Assembly: GCA_963854735.1 (NCBI GenBank)
Contig: OY978098.1
Coordinates: 620,001-684,000, forward strand
Reading direction: 5' to 3'
DNA length: 64,000 bases
Source: Marvania coccoides
Lineage: Eukaryota > Chlorophyta > Trebouxiophyceae > Chlorellales > Chlorellaceae
This document shows, piece after piece, positions 23,736-34,320 of this stretch. The first letter of the stretch is position 1; each line of letters starts with the position of its first letter. The notes below the pieces were generated by a model. The model made no database searches. It saw only the letters and a program-made list of their open reading frames with translations, and was not told the DNA's origin. Both the position numbers and the translations under genes were made by a program.

Positions 23736-24678
23736 ATGTTCGCCTTCGACAGCATGTTTTCTCGGGATCTCTTCCCTCAGTCTTTCGGACCAGACCCCTT
23801 CGCATTCTCCGCTTCCCCCGCCGTGGCCTGCCGCTACCATGCACCGTGCCAGCGCGCAAACTACCTCGCTCCCGTGCCCACTCCACCTCGCGTGGTACGC
23901 CGGCAGCCTGTGCCAAAACAAGGCGTCCGGAACATCCTTCGAGAAGAACACGGGGTGATGATCGTCATCGACCTGCCTCTTCGCTCTAAGAGCGACATTC
24001 TGTGAGTTCCCTTCCTCATTCTTATTGTCCTCATTCCTCTTCCTTCTCAATTACTTCAAACTAAACTTACTAAAATGAAAATGTCCGTCACTTATGTACA
24101 GGGTGGAAGTCAACAACCACGAGCTCCTCGTGGCAGCCAACGTTATGCGCTACTACAATGTCGTCATCCCTGCGTTCCAGCAGAGCTTCCGCCTGGGCAA
24201 GAACCTTGACACCACCGCTGTCGTAGCCTCGCTCGTGGACTCTGTGCTGGTCGTCCGCATTCCCTACGTGACCGCGCAGCCCAAGACTGTGCGCAGGATC
24301 ACCGTTCATGGCCCCGAATCCCCCCAGAAAAAGGCTCCTCTCCCGGCCCCTGCCAAGAAGGCCCCCGCCGAAGATGCAACCCCGGCTACTACGACTACTG
24401 TCGCCCCTGCCAAGGCTGTTTCTGCTGCAGTTGCTGCGTTTGGGTCACCCAACGCTCCCAACCACGTCCTGGAGGCCATCGAAAATGCACCTGCTGCGCC
24501 GACCGTTGCTAACAACGACAACGCTGCCGCCAAGAAGGAGGAGGTGATAGAGGGGGCTGCCCCCGCTGACGATGACACCCGCAAAGAGGCCGAGGAGGTG
24601 TCTCCTAGGGGAAAAGCGAGCCTCCACGCCGCAGACGACAGGGAGGAGGACGGCTCTGTGGAGGACTGCGAGTACTGA
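23736..24678 (+). CDS. HSP20/alpha-crystallin-like protein with long acidic tail
   Basis: Exons 23736-24001 and 24102-24678; 280 aa. The N-terminus MFAFDSMFSRDLFPQSF resembles the phenylalanine-rich arm of small heat-shock proteins. The alpha-crystallin-like domain spans about 65-165: ILREEHGVMIVIDLPLRSKS, VEVNNHELLVAANVM, then SLVDSVLVVRIPYV, matching the final strand pattern. In place of a short I-x-I tail there is a roughly 110-residue Ala/Pro/Lys then Glu/Asp-rich disordered tail ending EDGSVEDCEY. Small heat-shock proteins hold unfolding clients without ATP. The sequence is divergent, so a non-chaperone HSP20-like fold is also possible. The intron falls within the domain. Confidence 0.7.
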
Positions 24679-25185
24679 TGGACGGCTTTGATATATATAA
24701 TGCTCGTTTTTCTAATGAATACATTATTTTTTTGAATGTTTTTTGAATGAGAATGAGATGTTTTTTCCAGCTCTTTGTAATCAAATAAGTTTTTTCCAAC
24801 TCTTTGTAATAAAATAAGTGCTTGAAATGTCCCCAACAGTGAGTGCAGTGGCCAGAAAAGCAGCTCGATAGCTTCATCCTAGCAGTTAGAATTCTATAAA
24901 GCAAATTCTTTTACTAACACGTATCTCTGGCAGCTTCCATGCTTGATCACTTGTTGAAACAAAAGCGAGCAAAATAGCATGCCGACTCTTTCATGGCACA
25001 GTTTGAAGTTGGTACACATGTAAACATTTGAAAATGACAAACTGCCCCTCTTTGTTGTCTCGAAATCAGTCAATGAAGCTTTGACTCCAACTGATCTCGC
25101 CTCTCTTTCCCGATCTCGCCGCTATTTTGCCACCCACTCTCAATTACCCAACTAAGAGATCGGCAAAAACCAGGCCCCCCTCGCC
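24679..25185. other. Intergenic with a short imperfect tandem repeat
   Basis: Contains 'ttttttccagctctttgtaat' followed by a near copy at about 24761-24818, just after the HSP20-like gene. Otherwise AT-rich upstream sequence of the kinase gene. Confidence 0.5.
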
Positions 25186-26394
25186 ATGTGGGGCTCCGAT
25201 TTATTCCTCAATAATGGCGTCCCATCCGCAGACGAGTATGAAGTGCTGGAGGAGATCGGGCACGGCTCGTTTTCGGAAGTGAGATACAAGTTGCTTAAAG
25301 ATACGCATCGCTCGCAAGCCACTCGTATTTCCTCAATTCACTCGCCCTCCCCCCGCTGACGGACTGAAGTTGCTGCTTCTGCCATTCAGGTTCACAGCGC
25401 AAAGCGCAAGGCCACCGGAGAGCTGGTGGCACTGAAGCACATGCAGCTCCCACAAGAGGGGAAGCGCCCGCTGCACGTGGCGAGAGAAATCGAAGCTCTG
25501 ATGACCTTGCAAGGTCAACCTCACATTCTGCCGCTCCTCGATACCGTGCAGGGCCGATTCAGCATCTGCCTAGTGCTGGGACACTGCATCACGGACCTGT
25601 GCACGCTGCTCCTGCGACAGCCGGGCACCCCGCTGCCTGCAAACGTCACCAAAGCCATCATGCAGGCGCTCCTCACAGCGCTGGCTGCGTGCCATGCCGC
25701 CGGCTTTGCGCACCGCGACGTCGCCCCCACCAACGTCCTGTTTGAAGCTTCAGGGGAGCTGCGCTTGTCTGACTTTGGGCAGGCGCGCAGGCTCCCGGAA
25801 GAGAAAGAAAAAGGAGATTCTGCAGCGAGGGCATCGGCGGCAGCAAATGCCGAAGAACACGAAGCAGAAGCGGCGCAAAACAACATGTCACCAGCCGTGG
25901 GCACGCGATGGTACCGCGCCCCCGAGCTGCTGTTTGGTTCACGCGGTTACGACGCGTCTGTGGACATTTGGAGCGCCGGTTGCCTGTTTGCCGAACTTTT
26001 GTCGGGGGTGCCTCTCTTTCCGGGCAATTCAGACATCGACCAGCTGTGCAAGTTCCGCGAGGTCCTCGGCAGCGTCAACGAGACCGTGTGGCCCAGCGTG
26101 GCGGCCCTCCCTGACTGGGGAAAGCTCCTTTTTCCACCGCAAGAAGCCAAGCCGTGGGCTGAAGCTCTACCAGGGTCTAGTGCTGCCGTGCTGAGCCTGC
26201 TGGGTGGAATGATGCGGTACGACCCCGCCACGCGCCTGACCGCGGCACAGGCGCTGCAGGAAAGCTATTTTTCGGAGGAGCCAGCCCCGGCAAGCGCAGC
26301 GGAGGTGGCAGCAGCCGTGAAGGGAATTCTGGCCAAGCCCAAGCCGGTCCCCCACCGCAGTCCCTCCCCCGACTTTAAGGACGATTTCTTTTGA
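25186..26394 (+). CDS. CDKF-like protein kinase with altered catalytic loop
   Basis: Exons 25186-25278 and 25390-26394; 365 aa. Kinase features: Gly loop IGHGSFSEV, VAIK-type lysine in ELVALKHMQLP, catalytic loop HRDVAPTNVLF, DFG as SDFGQARRLP, APE region GTRWYRAPELLFGSRGYD. The DFGQAR motif, LFPGNSDIDQL after GCLFAELLSGVP, and the end YDPATRLTAAQALQESYFSE match plant CDKF (CDK-activating kinase kinase). In Arabidopsis CDKF;1 phosphorylates CDKD kinases; the role here is inferred. Odd: the lysine two residues after the catalytic aspartate (normally HRDLKPxN) is alanine, while Asp and Asn remain. There is a short acidic insertion after DFG, as in CDKF. The C-terminal tail is Pro/Ser-rich and ends FKDDFF. 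Confidence 0.85.
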
Positions 26395-26743
26395 GAAACA
26401 ATTTTGATTTCATATCTGTTCACCTCTCTTTTCATTTTCTTTGCATTTTGGTTTTCCCGCTTCTTCCTCTCTGATTTTTGATGCATCTTACTTGCATGTT
26501 TCTTTCTTTTCCGTATGTTTGATCCTCTGGCCTTTGAGCAGCACTGTCCCAAGTATCATATTATAACAATAAAAAACACCGTACGTTTATCTCTTCCTGA
26601 TCAAAACACCGCATTTATCCATCAAATCAAAATCATACACATGAGATACATACATTCATTTTCACAAAGTATTATTTAATAGTAGCGAACTACCTAAGCA
26701 AATACACCCAATTTTGTAGGAAACACAAAAACTATTTTGAGAA
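26395..26743. other. Intergenic between convergent genes
   Basis: Holds the 3' ends of the CDKF-like kinase (+) and NDR kinase (-). 'aataaaaaa' at about 26569 could serve as a polyadenylation signal. Nothing else seen. Confidence 0.45.
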
Positions 26744-28515
26744 TTAATGTGGACCGCCCAATTCCACTGCAGCAAACGCGTCATGCAGCTCGTTAATGGA
26801 CGCTCGCTGCGGCCCCCGAGGCTCCCGCACCCTCTGCCTTGCCCCCGCTGCGTCTGTGGCCTCCCAGTTCTTATAGGTGTATCCCACAAAGTGGGGGTCA
26901 GCCACAGGGCGGGAGCGGGAGGCCGGCATCTCGTTGCTCCTGGAGAGGGAACGCCAATTCATTAGGAAATTGCCAATAATAACATGCAGTTGAATGTCTT
27001 CTTTCTTCAGAAAATCCAGGGACTAAATCAAGCGGCAGCTTGCTTGCTCGATACGTCTTTAACTAATTCCGATCCGTCTTTATGTGAAATATACTCCATT
27101 TCAATTATAATGGCGAGAACAATAGTTTGATGTCACAACGAGGCGCTGGCACTCACCCTCCTGTCTCCTCGTCTTCGTACTGCTCAAAGTTCTGGGTGTC
27201 CAGCTCGTGGTTGATGGTGGGGCGGTATGGCGGTACCGCAGCGTACAGCCTCCCCCAGTCAATGCCGGCAAAGAAAGGGTGCGCCTTGATCTCGTGGATG
27301 CCGCCCGACCCCAGGCGGTCGTCCACGTCAGACAGCAGCCGCACGATGAAGTCACGCGCGGCGGGGCTCAGCGCCGCCTCAGCCTCTGGTGGAAACCGAA
27401 GGTAGGTCCGCCAGTTCACAATTTTTCTGCAGGTGGTCATCGGATCGTCTGAATAAAAGGGCGGGAAGCCCACCATCATCTCGTACGCGATGGCCCCCAC
27501 GCTCCACCAGTCACACTCCATCCCGTAGCCTTTCTTCATTAGCACTTCTGGCGCGATGTAGTCTGGCGTGCCCACCGTGGAGAAGGCCAGCTTGCGGCGG
27601 TTCTCCTGCCAGTGACGCAGCTGCTCCTCGGGGGAGAGGGCGGAGGGGGAGGGCAGCGTGCGCAGCGCTGCTGCGTCCCCTGCAGCCGCAAACGCAGGCA
27701 GAGTTCCCACGTCAACGGGCTTGCACAGCCCAAAGTCGCTCAGTTTCATGTGCCCCCCCGCGTCCAGCAGCAGGTTGTCGGGCTTGATGTCGCGGTGGAT
27801 GTAGCCCGCCTTGTGCACGGCTTCCAGCGCGATCACGGTCTGCGCCAGGTAAAATCTGCTCATGTCTTCGGGCAAAATCTCCAAGCGGATCAGCAGCGTC
27901 ATGAGGTCGCCCCCCGGCATGTACTCCATCACCAGGTACAGGTACTCTTCGTCCTGGAACGAGTAGAGCAGTTTGACCACGGCAACGTGTCGTACTTCTG
28001 CCAATACATTCCGCTCCGCTCGGACATGATCGATTTGACCCCGACGCACCATCTCGCTCTTGCGCAGCTTCTTCATGGCCACCAGCTTGTCGGTTGTGCG
28101 GTCGCGGCAGATGCGCACCTCCCCGAAGGCGCCCTTGCCAATGAGCCTTAGGGGCTCAAAGTCGGCAACGCTCAGCCGCTGGCGCTGGAGGCGAGTGTAG
28201 TCGCGCTCGCGGCGCTCGTAGTCGTCCACCACGGCACGGCGCTCCACGTCGGACATTCTGTCCGTCTGCAGCTCCTTCTCCAGCTTGTTTCGCCTAGAAA
28301 CAGTTTAGGAGAGATTCAACTTCGAGAGTTTGAAAAGTGGGAAAATGCAGAGCGAAATGTGTGGCGACACCAAAAATATACCTGTCCAGACGCTCCCGGA
28401 AGTGCTGGCTCTGCGATCTGTATAGGTGCTCGATGTAAAGACGGGCGGTCTTTGCTTTTTGAAGCACCTCATCGGAGAAGTATTCCTCCCCTGGCGCTCG
28501 CTGCACTGAGTGCAT
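26744..28515 (-). CDS. NDR-family AGC protein kinase
   Basis: Exons 28515-28382, 28293-27157, 26939-26744; 488 aa. The N-terminal domain ([20 protein letters not shown]) is the MOB-binding region of NDR/LATS kinases. Catalytic motifs: [33 protein letters not shown]. The activation segment carries the basic insert typical of NDR, followed by [16 protein letters not shown] (Ser phosphorylation site), then [19 protein letters not shown]. The last exon holds the hydrophobic motif [12 protein letters not shown] with its Thr, a target of upstream Ste20-type kinases. NDR kinases with MOB proteins control polarity, mitotic exit and growth. Length is normal. It shares a 356-bp divergent upstream region with the SDR gene. 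Confidence 0.95.
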
Positions 28516-28871
28516 GGTGATCTAATGGTTTTGAAACCAAGTACAAATTAAAATAAAAGCGCATAACCAGAGCGGCAGGAGGAGAGAAAAATTCAACTGA
28601 AAAAACAGCAGAAGAACGCGTCTTGCGGCCCAACTGAGACCATAAACCCATTAATTTTACTATTGTCAAGCTCATTTTGCCACCAAGATTGTCAAACCAC
28701 GCTCCGACAGTCTCCTTGTGTACCATTTGAAAGAATAATTGGGTGATCAAGTGTCAATTATAGAGCTCCCTCAAAAGATACTGTTTTCCCATCAATTACG
28801 AACCCATTTCTCTAAACATTCATTCGATCAACACGTCAAGTTTTGTCACGCCTTATAGAGAAGTAGAGAAA
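28516..28871. other. Divergent intergenic region NDR kinase / SDR
   Basis: 356 bp between two start codons pointing apart; presumably holds both promoters. No TATA or other element stands out. Confidence 0.5.
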
Positions 28872-29866
28872 ATGAGCGCAGCGTCGTCGTCAGTCCGCTG
28901 CCGCCGCTTTGCAGGCAAGGTAGCTCTTGTGACAGCCAGCACGGCAGGCATCGGCCAGGAAATCGCACGCAGGCTGGGCTTGGAGGGCGCCACGGTTGTG
29001 GTATCTTCCCGCAAAGCTCCATCTGTAGAAGAAACCGTGCGGCAGCTGCAGGCCGAGGGGGTCAACGCAGCTGGGCTGGCGTGCCACGTTGGCGACAAGG
29101 CAGCGCTGGAGGCGCTGGTGATGTTTGTGGTGGAGCGGTTTGGCCGGATTGACGTGCTGGTGAGCAATGCTGCGGTGAATCCAGCAGCTGGGCCCATTAC
29201 TGAGATGGAAGACTCCGCCATCGAGAAGATCATTGACATCAACGGTAAAAACAGCAAATTACTCGATTGGTTCGATTGAATTTTAGAGCCCGTTTTTGGC
29301 AAGAATGCCAGCATTGTTCCGCTACGCTTTCTCGATAACCCCCCCCCCCTCCCATTTTTTCTTCTTTGCAGTGAAATCGGCGGCGATTTTGACCAAGTTG
29401 GCGGTGCCCCACATGCCCAGCGGCAGCTCCATCGTTTTCGTGAGCTCATACACCGCCTTCAGCCCCAACGCCCCTATCGCGATGTACGCTGTCAGCAAGA
29501 CTGCGCTGCTGGGACTCACCAAGGCGCTGGCTGAAGAGTTAGGGCCGCAGAAAGGCATCCGAGTGAACTGCATCGCACCAGGCAAGTAAAAGACAGCCTA
29601 TCAATTGATTTCAGTTTTTTGGGGTCATTTATGCATAACTTTCCAGGTGATTCCTCCTTCATGCAGGCGTTGTCCCCACCAAATTTGCGGGTGCACTGGT
29701 GGCTTCTGACGAACTATCGCAGCTTCACAAGGACCGCACGTTTCTGGGGCGCCTGGGGACGGCGGAGGACATGGCGGCGGCGGTGGCATTTTTGGCATCG
29801 AACGACGCTTCATACATCACAGGCGAGACGCTAGTCGTTGCAGGAGGCATGCAGAGCCGGTTGTAA
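28872..29866 (+). CDS. Peroxisomal short-chain dehydrogenase/reductase (DHRS4-like)
   Basis: Exons 28872-29244, 29372-29581, 29667-29866; 260 aa. Classical SDR: cofactor motif [12 protein letters not shown] (TGxxxGxG type), the NNAG equivalent SNAAVNP, catalytic Ser in [10 protein letters not shown], YxxxK as YAVSK, then IRVNCIAPG and [12 protein letters not shown]. The C-terminal SRL is a type 1 peroxisomal targeting signal, as in DHRS4/SDR-b enzymes, which reduce carbonyls and retinal with NADPH. Substrate unknown. Intron 2 has a GC donor (CCAG|GCAAGT); using the following GTAAAA instead shifts the frame. An alternative name, such as plant SDR-b peroxisomal, is equally possible. Confidence 0.92.
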
Positions 29867-30175
29867 ACTAGTTTACGCCCGTAGATTGGATCCGTAGTAT
29901 CAAACAAAATAATACAAAGACCCCTTTGAAAACTCACTCAGAGCCTTGCCTCACTGGTCAATCAAAAGTTGAAGTCTCCTTCCAGTTGACTTCGTCAAAG
30001 GCCACGTCAAACAGGTTCAAATAGCTCTTTGCAACGGTTTGGTATCCTAAAAGACAGACAAATCGAAACTACAGCCACACCGTGCTAGGCTAACGCGGAT
30101 TTAAAAAAAAAAAACTAATCTTTTTCTCGGAGGTCTGCAAAATCGTCGTACTGTCTCGGAATACGAGTGAACACA
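29867..30175. other. Short intergenic with orphan coding-like reverse segments
   Basis: On the - strand, a segment at about 30044-29956 follows a good acceptor (TTTTAG) and reads YQTVAKSYLNLFDVAFDEVN to a stop. Another at 30170-30112 reads FTRIPRQYDDFADLREKD to a stop. They look like protein but I could not join them into a gene. Listed as unresolved. Confidence 0.3.
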
Positions 30176-30825
30176 ATGCGCGCTGGGGTTCTCTCGGTGC
30201 GGGTGCACAGCGCAGACTGCGAGGCCCTGGAAAGTGGGCGCAGCGAGGGTGTGTTTTGCGCCGCTGCTTTTGACGACTATGGCAAGCTTTACACCACAGA
30301 GCGGGCTGCCGGAGAGCCGCTGGAGTGGGAGGAGGACCTCAAGTTCAGCCTGGGCCCCATTCCTGCGCCCTGCACCCTCCAGGTGATGCTCTACCGAAAG
30401 GAAGACGAAGCCATGCAGAAGCTGCTGGGGGTGGGCAGCCTGTGCCTGGACGGCCTGGATGAGGAGGAAAGCAGCCCTTCAGGTGCGTGTATGGTTGAAT
30501 TTGGTCTCTTTTGGGCACATAACTGCAGGTTATGTCGCACCGCTTATTTCGAGCCATTTATTTATCGATGATTTTTTTTTTAGCAGGAAGGAAGGACGTC
30601 AACGTGCAGCTGGTGAATGAGGTCGGCAAGCACTCTGGCAACTGCAGGATCAGCTGCGCTTTCTTCAATTCACGCTGCCCAGCCAAGGGGAGAGACGAGC
30701 TGGGCAGGGAGACGATCGATCCCGCTTTAGCGATCAAGCAGAGCTCGCAGGGAGCAAGGGAGCTGAACGAGCGGTCGCCGCAGCACTCCCCCAGGCGCGG
30801 CAACGTGCGGCAGGTTAACAGATAG
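30176..30825 (+). CDS. Small single C2-domain protein
   Basis: Exons 30176-30482 and 30587-30825 (or 30584, a tttAGcAG double acceptor that would add one codon); about 181 aa. Residues 5-130 have the strand pattern of a C2 domain: GVLSVRVHSADCEAL, FCAAAFDDYGKLYTT, EWEEDLKFSLGPIPAPCTLQ, KLLGVGSLCLDGL. Typical Ca2+-binding aspartates are incomplete, so lipid or Ca2+ binding is uncertain. The C-terminal 45 residues are basic/Ser-rich (QHSPRRGNVRQVNR). No signal peptide or TM. It converges with a second small C2 gene at 31634-32470, with a dispersed repeat between them. Confidence 0.65.
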
Positions 30826-31633
30826 GATTTTATTTTCTCTACCGGAAGTTTTGGGTGGCGCAGTGTGAGAAATTTCCTCTCGTTGCATACATTCAAATTT
30901 GAGTTTTGGCTTAGATTGTGTGCATGATTTCACTTTCTGTGTGCTTGATTTCACTCGAAATAAATACGAACCAGGCCAGAGTTTCGATCGAAAATTCCCA
31001 ACAACAACGCCTTCGGGCAAAGTTGCCCGCCGGCCGGTCTACAAAACCCCGGTTCCAGGGTTCACCTACAAAAACGAACATTCACAAATTTTATGCAAGA
31101 CAATCGCGTACTTAAAACCCTGGACGGTTCGAGCTCTCGCCGTCCGGAGCGTCCTGCATGCCTTTCATTTCTGCATGCCTTTCATTTCTGCATGCCTTAC
31201 ATTTCTGCATGCGCATGGGGTTGCGTTTTGCGCTTGTCTTTGTTTTTGCACATGTTTTATGTCGGTCGTGCCGTCGGGGACTCGGAAGGCAGGGGCAAGA
31301 GCCTTACCTGTGGGCGGCGACCTGTTGTTAGGTTTTGCATGGCGCTGCTGTGACGTACGTCCACAGGAACTGAGGTTGATCCGGCGGATGAAAGGGGGGC
31401 TCAGCCTTACTGTGGCGGGGTTCCTGTGGCACGTCGACTTGTGGTTCTCTTTAGGGGCGACTTCGGTAGTAGACGTTACACCAATATGATAAACCTGAAA
31501 CCTGTAATGTATGTATGCATGGCACGCAAATAAGAAAAAGGTTGAAACAATCGGCTGGAACTCGTCACAGCTTGCCGCTGTGCTGCACTGCCGCAAAGAC
31601 CCAGGGGGACGGAGCACGAAATGCACACGGTTT
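30826..31633. other. Intergenic with dispersed repeat copy B
   Basis: The central part is repeat copy B (separate entry). Flanks hold the 3' ends of two convergent C2 genes. No gene seen. Confidence 0.5.
31122..31490 (+). repeat. Dispersed repeat, copy B
   Basis: About 370 bp similar to 15221-15486, same orientation. It contains three to four tandem units of an 18-bp motif 'tgcatgcctttcatttc' (31156-31210) and an internal segment absent from copy A ('gggcggcgacctgttgttag' onward, about 60 bp). No ORF or terminal repeats seen. The central block 'ttttatgtcggtcgtgccg' to 'ggtagtagacg' is the best conserved. Confidence 0.8.
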
Positions 31634-32470
31634 TCACTCCTTCAGGATGCCGTACGCAGGGCTGGCAGGGTTCTCCATCTGTCCGGGCGCCACAGCACCA
31701 ACCAGCGGCGTGGCGGGGCTGACCACACCAGAGGGCAGCGTGGTTGCCGGGGCAGCAGGCTCGGCAGGCAGGCCCTTAACCTCGCCCAGAAAAGCCCCAG
31801 CAGCGCTGGCTGCACGTTCCAGTTCCCGTAAGTATTCAATCAGTGAATTAAACATGCGTGTTGATGATCTATGCCACAAAAAGAAGAAAGGGGTCGAGCA
31901 GAAAAACTAAGCTGCAACTCACGAACTGTCTCCTGTTCCTGTTTGCTGACCATCCGCAGGCCGATGAAGGCCACGCCCACAGGAGCCCCGGAGTTGTCAC
32001 TGAGCTGCACCCGCGCCTCCTCTGCTCCGGTGCCCAGCAGCTGCGCCATTTGGACGGAGCCGCTGCCGATGGTGGTATCCGGCAGCGCCACGACCTTGTT
32101 CTTGGCTACGACCTTGAGCACAGGGGGCAGGTCGCCGGGGGTGGCGGGACCAATGTCAACGCTAAATGTATCATCGAAGACAGGGTTCTCGGGGTTCTGC
32201 CGGTCGGGCTTGGTGGTGAGGGTGGGGGCGTCGCCCACGGTGATCTCCAGGAATGGAGTGGAATTGCCTGCTCTTAATAAGGGAAGGCGGGTAAATGAAT
32301 GAACGTTGAATGCGTTGAAAAGAAAAAAAGCGGGATGGAGTGCGTGTAAATTTTAAAGAAACTGAAACTATGTTCGAGGGCAAACCTATCAGCCCTGCGT
32401 TTTTTAAGTCGCTGCCAGCACGGGCTGTGACCTCCACCAGCCTGGATTCAGTGATAGTTGCTGCTGCCAT
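31634..32470 (-). CDS. Small C2-domain protein with Ala/Pro-rich tail
   Basis: Exons 32470-32386, 32267-31923, 31809-31634; 201 aa. The first 130 residues form a C2-like domain: TITESRLVEVTARAGSDLKN, NSTPFLEITVGDAPTL, NPENPVFDDTFSVDI (the N-P-x-F/W core typical of C2), GSGSVQMAQLLGTG, GVAFIGLRMV. A flexible tail is rich in Ala/Pro (EPAAPATTLPSGVV). No targeting signal seen. The function is probably lipid or protein binding; the acidic Ca2+ ligands are not all visible. It starts divergently from NF-YC, with 252 bp between starts. Confidence 0.7.
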
Positions 32471-32722
32471 TGTGTTGCTGTTGCTCAGAGCTAATGGTCT
32501 TAGAACTTGCGACTTGGCTCTCCAAGGTTTAATAAAAATAAAATGCAATGACTGCCTAATAGTCATTTATTCTTTCATCCCGCTGTTTTTGGTCGGGCAC
32601 TCGCAACAATCAGCTTCTTCAAGGCCAGCTTCCTGCTGCCTTCCACTTTCTTGGATAGCTATTCGCATTGACAGGGTCGTCATCATTCTATCGAAATTCG
32701 AAAAATTATTCTAGTCAAGACG

Positions 32723-33845
32723 ATGACTGACGCAGACAACGGCGATTCGGGCCAGGTGCGTCTTTGGACTTATTTCAATTGCAAATTGTTTTATTATTTT
32801 ATCTCTGGGATGGAAGCCTTGCCATCAAAATAGACCACACAATTAAATCAACAGCTTTAAACACCACATTCTATCCCGCTCGAGAGCCCAGCGATCTCCA
32901 AATTTTCGAGATTTCGATGATCACCTTGTTTTTCAAGTCCTTTCCCTCAACCCTTCTGAATCAGCAGGCACCCAACCCTAGAGAGACGGGTCTTTCCGGG
33001 CCTTCAGGTTCCGACGCCCTCCCCAACAGCTCGTCCTACGCGCAGCACCACTTTGCTCAGAACGTCGCCCTGCAGGAGCAGCTGCGAAATTTCTGGGGGG
33101 ACATGACAGAGGAGGTGGACGCCGTGGGCACAGACCCAGCGGAGTTCAAGTCGCAGCAGCTGCCCCTGGCCAGGATAAAAAAGGTCCGTCTGCGTTCGAA
33201 CCTTTCATATCCCCCTCCCATGTTGTTTCCTTGCAACTTTACTTGAACTTTTCTGGCCCTTTCTCGACTTTCCAGATCATGAAATCGGACGAGGACGTGC
33301 GCATGATCAGCGCGGAGGCACCGGTGCTGTTCGCCAAGGCCTGCGAATTCTTCATCCTCGAAATGACCATCAGGGCGTGGAACGCGGCCGAAGAGCACAA
33401 ACGCCGCACCCTGCAGCGCGGAGACATCGCCACCGCCATCTCCCGCACCGAAATCTGGGACTTCCTACTCGACACAGTCCCTCTGGAGGGCGACGTGGCT
33501 GCAGCAGTGGCGCAGGGCGACCAGCCTGGTGGGGCGGCAGCAGCAGGCCCCGGCGCTGCGCCCGCTGCACCCCAGGCGGGGGCCCCGCAGCCTGGGGGCG
33601 TGGGGGTGTACCCTGGTCAGTTTCTTCCTCCCATGAACCCTGGCATGGCCCCCATGGGGAACTTTCTTCCTCCGGGGGCGATGCTGTTTCAGCCGGGCAT
33701 GTTCATGCAGCAGCCGCAGGGGCAGTACATGGCGATGCCAGGCATGCCGCCGGGCATGCAGGCCATGGGGCAGATGCCTCCGCAGATGGGCCAGCAGCCG
33801 CAGCCGCAGATGGAGGCTAAGTCGTCGGAGCCCCAGCCAGAATAA
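32723..33845 (+). CDS. NF-YC subunit of CCAAT-binding factor
   Basis: Exons 32723-32755, 32968-33183, 33276-33845; 272 aa. NF-YC pairs with NF-YB through a histone fold, then binds NF-YA and CCAAT boxes in the nucleus. Seen: [51 protein letters not shown], then [20 protein letters not shown] and FLLDTVP, the diagnostic NF-YC core at about residues 45-145. The C-terminal half is rich in Met, Pro, Gly and Gln ([18 protein letters not shown]), a likely activation domain. The intron at K|IMK splits the histone fold. Confidence 0.97.
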
Positions 33846-34320
33846 ATAAGTAAATAAATAAATGCAGCATATTAAAGGAACTACGTGTAGGAGGATTTTT
33901 TTAATGCATAGAGGGATTGAACAAGTTGTTCTGGGTTTCTGTAATTGAAATTTACATCTTTTACTAAGCGTTTTCCACCACCCAGTCGTTCCCTTGGGGC
34001 GGTAGGCTCACCCCTCTGCCTCCAGCAGCTTATCAATGAATATTCATCGTTTCTTTCTTTTTAAACAGAAAGTATTTTTATCTGCTTTTAAATTTCTGTT
34101 CTACTTGGAGCGTGCCGCTCTTTCCAGCCAGGCACCTCCCTCTCCTATTAACTAAGTAGACCTAACTAGTACTAGTACTAGTAGCCATTTTTACGAGTGA
34201 GCATTTCTCTCTCGCTTTTCATCTGCCAGTTCGCCTGGCCATTTTTCATCTGCCAGTTCGCCTGGCCCCTTACTCCGTTCCCAGTTTTTTCTGTAAAACA
34301 CCCAGCGTGTTACTTCGATT
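33846..34320. other. Intergenic between convergent genes with short direct repeats
   Basis: Contains 'aataaataagtaaataaataaat' directly after the NF-YC stop, 'ctagtactagtactagtag' near 34165-34185 and two copies of 'tcatctgccagttcgcctgg' near 34218-34266. No gene. Confidence 0.55.
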
